DNA of 33,753 nt from JANPCX01 sp031431125 (lineage in GTDB: Bacteria; Pseudomonadota; Gammaproteobacteria; Burkholderiales; Burkholderiaceae_C). Shown here piece by piece: positions 32,504 through 33,753 of this stretch (positions within the stretch are counted from its first letter, which is position 1; the number at the start of each line of letters is the position of its first letter). Location of the stretch: the NCBI GenBank assembly GCA_031431125.1, contig JANPCX010000072.1:1-33753 (forward strand), in the 5' to 3' direction. The position numbers were made by a program, and so were the translations under genes. A model generated the notes under the pieces. It ran no database searches and was not told the origin of the DNA. It saw only the letters and a list, made by a program, of their open reading frames with translations.

Positions 32504-33648
32504 AGGGACGCCTCCAACACCTGCCCAAGATCGCGTTTGGGTGCACTGAAACTGTGGGGTCCACTTTGACGGCTCAATCGCTCAGCAGCTACCCGTGCCA
32601 TGTCGACACCGCTGCTGTAGACCTGGTCAACTTGGCTCGACACGACGCTGTCGCCGCAAACGCCCAACTGCACCTTGTCGTCCCATAAGCACTGCGTGCC
32701 TCGCGGCGTGGTGGCGGGCGTTTCAACGAACGCATTGCGCCACTGGTGCGCCTGGAGAAAGCTTGGTATCACCGACCGACCTGCGTATGCCCGAAAGTTC
32801 TCGAGCAGCAGATCGGCCACCATATCGGCGTCCTCGTTCTCGTGCTGGGAGGACCAGCGCGCGTCGGCTTCCACAAACCAGCGCTGGGGCCCGGTTGCCA
32901 GGCGCCCGGGCTTGCTGTGCATGGCGGCAACTCGCTCGATGGGACTGCCCTGGAATGCCCGGTGGCCGGGCAAAGAAATGGGGCGCTCGGTTCCGAGCAG
33001 CAGCACCCAGCGGCTGCGGTACCTGATGGGCAGCAGGGAAGCGGTCAACTCGGGGGACTCGCGCAAGAGCGGCATTGCCAGTGGCGCTGGCATCGCAAGC
33101 ACCAGCGCTTGAAAGTCCTCTTCGATCTCGCCATCGGCGCTACTCAAGACCCACCTGATCCCTACACGCCGGGCTTGGATGATCCGGGAGTTCAGTCGTA
33201 CTTCCAGTGGCCGCGCGAGGAAATCAGCGAGCGACTCCATCGACGGTACGCCGACGGCTCCTATGAGCTTCAAGCTTCGCGTGACATCGGCTTCTTCCTC
33301 GTCCTTTTTGTCCGCTTGGTTGTTCAGCTCCTCTTCGGCGGGCGTGGCTACAACGGTCCAAGGGTGGAGCGCCGGTAAGACGCCCGGCCGTTGCACGGCG
33401 TCGGCGGCCAAAGGAATGTCTCCGTTGATGCACTGGGCACCATCATCAAAAACTCCGGAGCGGGTGCGGCGCGAACTGCATCGCCCGCCCAGGCGATCAT
33501 CAGCCTCGAAAACAACGGAGTCCCAACCGCGAAGGCGCAGCTGCCCAGCGCAAGTCAGCCCGGCGACACCCGCACCAATAACCGCTACCCGCGGTAGCGA
33601 TTGAGCGTTCAAGGTCCTGATCAAAGTGCTGCATTTATCATTCAACAT
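32500..33648 (-). CDS. Renalase-like NAD(P)/FAD-dependent oxidoreductase
   Basis: The 382-residue flavoprotein has an N-terminal dinucleotide fold VAVIGAGVAGL (21-31) with Glu48 ending the second strand, GGRCSSRR and FDDGAQ, the COG3380/renalase pattern, and a C-terminal CGDS plus SSGVDMA FAD-contact segment. It is first in the four-gene unit and overlaps the Coq7 start. The frame extends to 33705, but that part is the mirror image of the gene in the terminal inverted repeat, so ATG 33648 is used. Upstream promoter sequence is missing because the window folds back here. Natural substrate unknown; oxidation of a quinone-related or nicotinamide compound is possible. Confidence 0.82.
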   Translation of the reverse strand: MLNDKCSTLIRTLNAQSLPRVAVIGAGVAGLTCAGQLRLRGWDSVVFEADDRLGGRCSSRRTRSGVFDDGAQCINGDIPLAADAVQRPGVLPALHPWTVVATPAEEELNNQADKKDEEEADVTRSLKLIGAVGVPSMESLADFLARPLEVRLNSRIIQARRVGIRWVLSSADGEIEEDFQALVLAMPAPLAMPLLRESPELTASLLPIRYRSRWVLLLGTERPISLPGHRAFQGSPIERVAAMHSKPGRLATGPQRWFVEADARWSSQHENEDADMVADLLLENFRAYAGRSVIPSFLQAHQWRNAFVETPATTPRGTQCLWDDKVQLGVCGDSVVSSQVDQVYSSGVDMARVAAERLSRQSGPHSFSAPKRDLGQVLEASL

Positions 33649-33753
33649 GGTTCTTACTCGTTGAATGATAAATGCAGCACTTTGATCAGGACCTTGAACG
33701 CTCAATCGCTACCGCGGGTAGCGGTTATTGGTGCGGGTGTCGCCGGGCTGACT
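33553..33753. repeat. Perfect terminal inverted repeat, 94-nt arms, 13-nt loop
   Basis: Bases 33553-33646 are the exact reverse complement of 33660-33753, separated by 33647-33659. The right arm is an inverted copy of the first codons of the FAD oxidoreductase gene and runs to the last base of the window, so the repeat may be longer. Identity is complete over all 94 positions. A fold-back at a contig end is the simplest explanation. Confidence 0.97.

Noticed and set aside
33649..33705. 19-residue N-terminal extension of the FAD oxidoreductase
   Set aside because: Encoded by the mirror arm of the terminal inverted repeat, so it is reversed gene sequence and not a true leader.
1..33753. CRISPR arrays, tRNA or rRNA genes
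   Set aside because: No regularly spaced repeats, no tRNA-like T-loop/acceptor pattern and no rRNA segments were seen on either strand.

Overview
The window reads as one high-GC stretch of a Betaproteobacterium, most likely Burkholderiales and probably close to Comamonadaceae. This rests on the family content (AauRS/GltIJKL-type acidic amino acid system, Coq7-type ubiquinone hydroxylase, two-domain dehydrogenase/hydratase of the beta-oxidation type) and on gene style; no rRNA, tRNA or marker protein is present to settle it. Gene starts were chosen from visible Shine-Dalgarno sequences, family N-termini and overlaps.

Layout. (1) 1-5.2 kb is an accessory region. It holds a probable IS21-type terminus (1-139), about 800 bp without a credible gene but with a GGGGGCAACT direct repeat, a very large UPF1-like SF1 helicase broken by one extra C in a C7 tract, and a tightly linked small single-pass membrane protein. 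This pair is the best candidate for an undescribed conflict or defence-type module. (2) 5.5-5.8 kb encodes a small WXXGXW-repeat lipoprotein. (3) 6.1-16.5 kb, all on the minus strand, is a self-contained acidic amino acid locus: three tandem GltI-type binding proteins, aspartase, two permeases and an ATPase, then a DctB/AauS-type sensor kinase and a sigma-54-dependent AauR/DctD-type regulator. Two good sigma-54 (-24/-12) promoters lie in front of the first binding protein and the first permease gene. (4) 17-20.8 kb has a HypT/YjiE-like LysR regulator, an Atm1-type ABC exporter, a divergent YciA-type acyl-CoA thioesterase and a small membrane protein. (5) 20.8-29.5 kb, on the minus strand, is a fatty-acid beta-oxidation cluster: TetR regulator with its own palindromic operator, acyl-CoA dehydrogenase, a DUF2147 periplasmic protein, 3-hydroxyacyl-CoA dehydrogenase/enoyl-CoA hydratase, thiolase, alpha/beta hydrolase and an enoyl-CoA hydratase/isomerase. 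(6) 29.8-30.3 kb has an HNH endonuclease on the plus strand. (7) 30.7-33.65 kb, on the minus strand, is a tightly packed four-gene unit: renalase-like FAD oxidoreductase, Coq7, UbiG and a DUF4149-like membrane protein.

The last 200 bases form a perfect inverted repeat (94-nt arms, 13-nt loop) that folds the start of the FAD gene back on itself. The simplest reading is that the window ends at a contig end with a fold-back artefact, although a real inverted duplication is possible.

How the genes work together: the sigma-54 regulon imports glutamate/aspartate and deaminates aspartate to fumarate; the fad cluster degrades acyl-CoAs under TetR control; the final unit probably acts on a quinone or related aromatic substrate.
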